6,131 nucleotides of DNA from an uncultured Cellvibrio sp. Its GTDB lineage: Bacteria > Pseudomonadota > Gammaproteobacteria > Pseudomonadales > Cellvibrionaceae. Below the pieces are notes generated by a model. The model was not told where the DNA came from, did not search any database, and was given only the letters and a program-made list of their open reading frames with translations. Below are positions 5,950-6,131 of this stretch, in pieces; position 1 is the first letter of the stretch, and each line of letters begins with the position of its first letter. The stretch lies in NCBI GenBank assembly GCA_946482345.1, contig CAMLRJ010000223.1, forward strand, positions 1 to 6,131. Reading direction: 5' to 3'. The translations under genes were made by a program, and so were the position numbers.

Positions 5950-6131
5950 AACAGGCCTCCATCCACATAAAAGGTCGAACCGGTAACATAATCTGCATCC
6001 GCTGATGCGAGGAACGCGGCCAAGCCGGCCACATCTTCCGGCTGCCCCAGGCGCCGCAGCGGAATATTGCACAGCAACTTTTCCAGTAGCACAGGGTTAT
6101 TAAGCAAGGTTTTATTCATCGGCGTTTCAAT
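5928..6131 (-). CDS. Short-chain dehydrogenase, glucose 1-dehydrogenase type, 3' end only
   Basis: 67 residues of the C-terminus are visible; the gene continues past the window edge. The frame is open to the edge (I-E-T-P before Met at 6119), so that Met is internal and not the start. [32 protein letters not shown] is the classic end of SDR enzymes: the 'PEDVA' helix, 'YVTG', and the closing 'VDGG' strand. The nucleotide-binding Gly motif and catalytic Ser-Tyr-Lys are outside the window, so cofactor and activity cannot be checked. The ending GGLLWNY is, in my recollection, typical of bacterial SDRs annotated as glucose 1-dehydrogenase. The gene overlaps the trehalase start by 22 bp. Glucose from trehalase could feed it; this is inference. 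Confidence 0.85.
   Translation of the reverse strand: METPMNKTLLNNPVLLEKLLCNIPLRRLGQPEDVAGLAAFLASADADYVTGSTFYVDGGLLWNYTEQ
5954..5958 (-). promoter_or_regulatory. Internal ribosome binding site for trehalase
   Basis: On the minus strand, GGAGG falls within the GAT-GGA-GGC codons of the dehydrogenase's closing Asp-Gly-Gly. CCTGT plus one T separates it from the GTG at 5949-5947. The near-ideal sequence and spacing fix the trehalase start and imply translation coupled to the dehydrogenase. Confidence 0.75.

Noticed and set aside
4456..6005. Several plus-strand ORFs of 66-95 codons opposite trehalase
   Set aside because: These are typical antisense shadows in a GC-rich gene, with Arg/Pro/Cys-rich products, no starts with ribosome binding sites, and overlap with a fully conserved enzyme.
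5950..6072. N-terminal extension of trehalase to an ATG at 6072
   Set aside because: The extra 41 residues are the dehydrogenase gene read in another frame, are Arg/Gly/Cys-rich, and lack family similarity. The GTG at 5949 has an excellent ribosome binding site.

Overview
The window suggests a Gram-negative proteobacterium, most likely a gammaproteobacterium. Several products carry Sec signals or single membrane anchors, one is a periplasmic-type murein endopeptidase, and the trehalase and short-chain dehydrogenase resemble proteobacterial forms. This is inference from protein character only; I cannot place the genus. No RNA gene, CRISPR array, insertion sequence or integrase is visible.

Positions 1-4177 hold an AT-richer (about 40% GC by sampling lines), co-directional plus-strand run. 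In order: a membrane-anchored TerB-like protein (7-537); a predicted caspase-like (clan CD) cysteine peptidase (601-1296); a small anchored four-cysteine protein whose start overlaps the peptidase stop (1296-1661); a YcxB-like two-helix membrane protein (1744-2232); a secreted LAS-type (MepA-like) murein endopeptidase (2261-2956); a doubtful small ORF (3085-3273); and a membrane-anchored helical protein with Sel1/TPR-like segments (3311-4177). Spacing is tight up to 2956, so the first five genes may be one transcript. Positions 2957-3310 are looser and may hold a break.

Positions 4178-4338 separate convergent genes and contain a perfect 10-bp hairpin that includes the last plus-strand stop codon. 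From 4339 to the end the strand flips and GC rises to about 60% in sampled lines. This part holds a complete cytoplasmic-type GH37 trehalase (5949-4339) and the 3' end of a short-chain dehydrogenase of the glucose 1-dehydrogenase type (6131-5928, cut by the window edge). The trehalase GTG start and its ribosome binding site lie inside the dehydrogenase gene, so the two are very probably translationally coupled. Trehalase releases glucose, a possible substrate of such a dehydrogenase, which makes the pairing metabolically sensible.

The plus-strand run looks like accessory DNA beside a metabolic operon. A predicted caspase-like peptidase, a TerB-like domain, a cell-wall hydrolase and several small membrane or periplasmic proteins of unknown role resemble effector/immunity cargo or a conflict system. 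No secretion component (VgrG, PAAR, Hcp) or defence gene lies in the window to prove that, so it remains a hypothesis.
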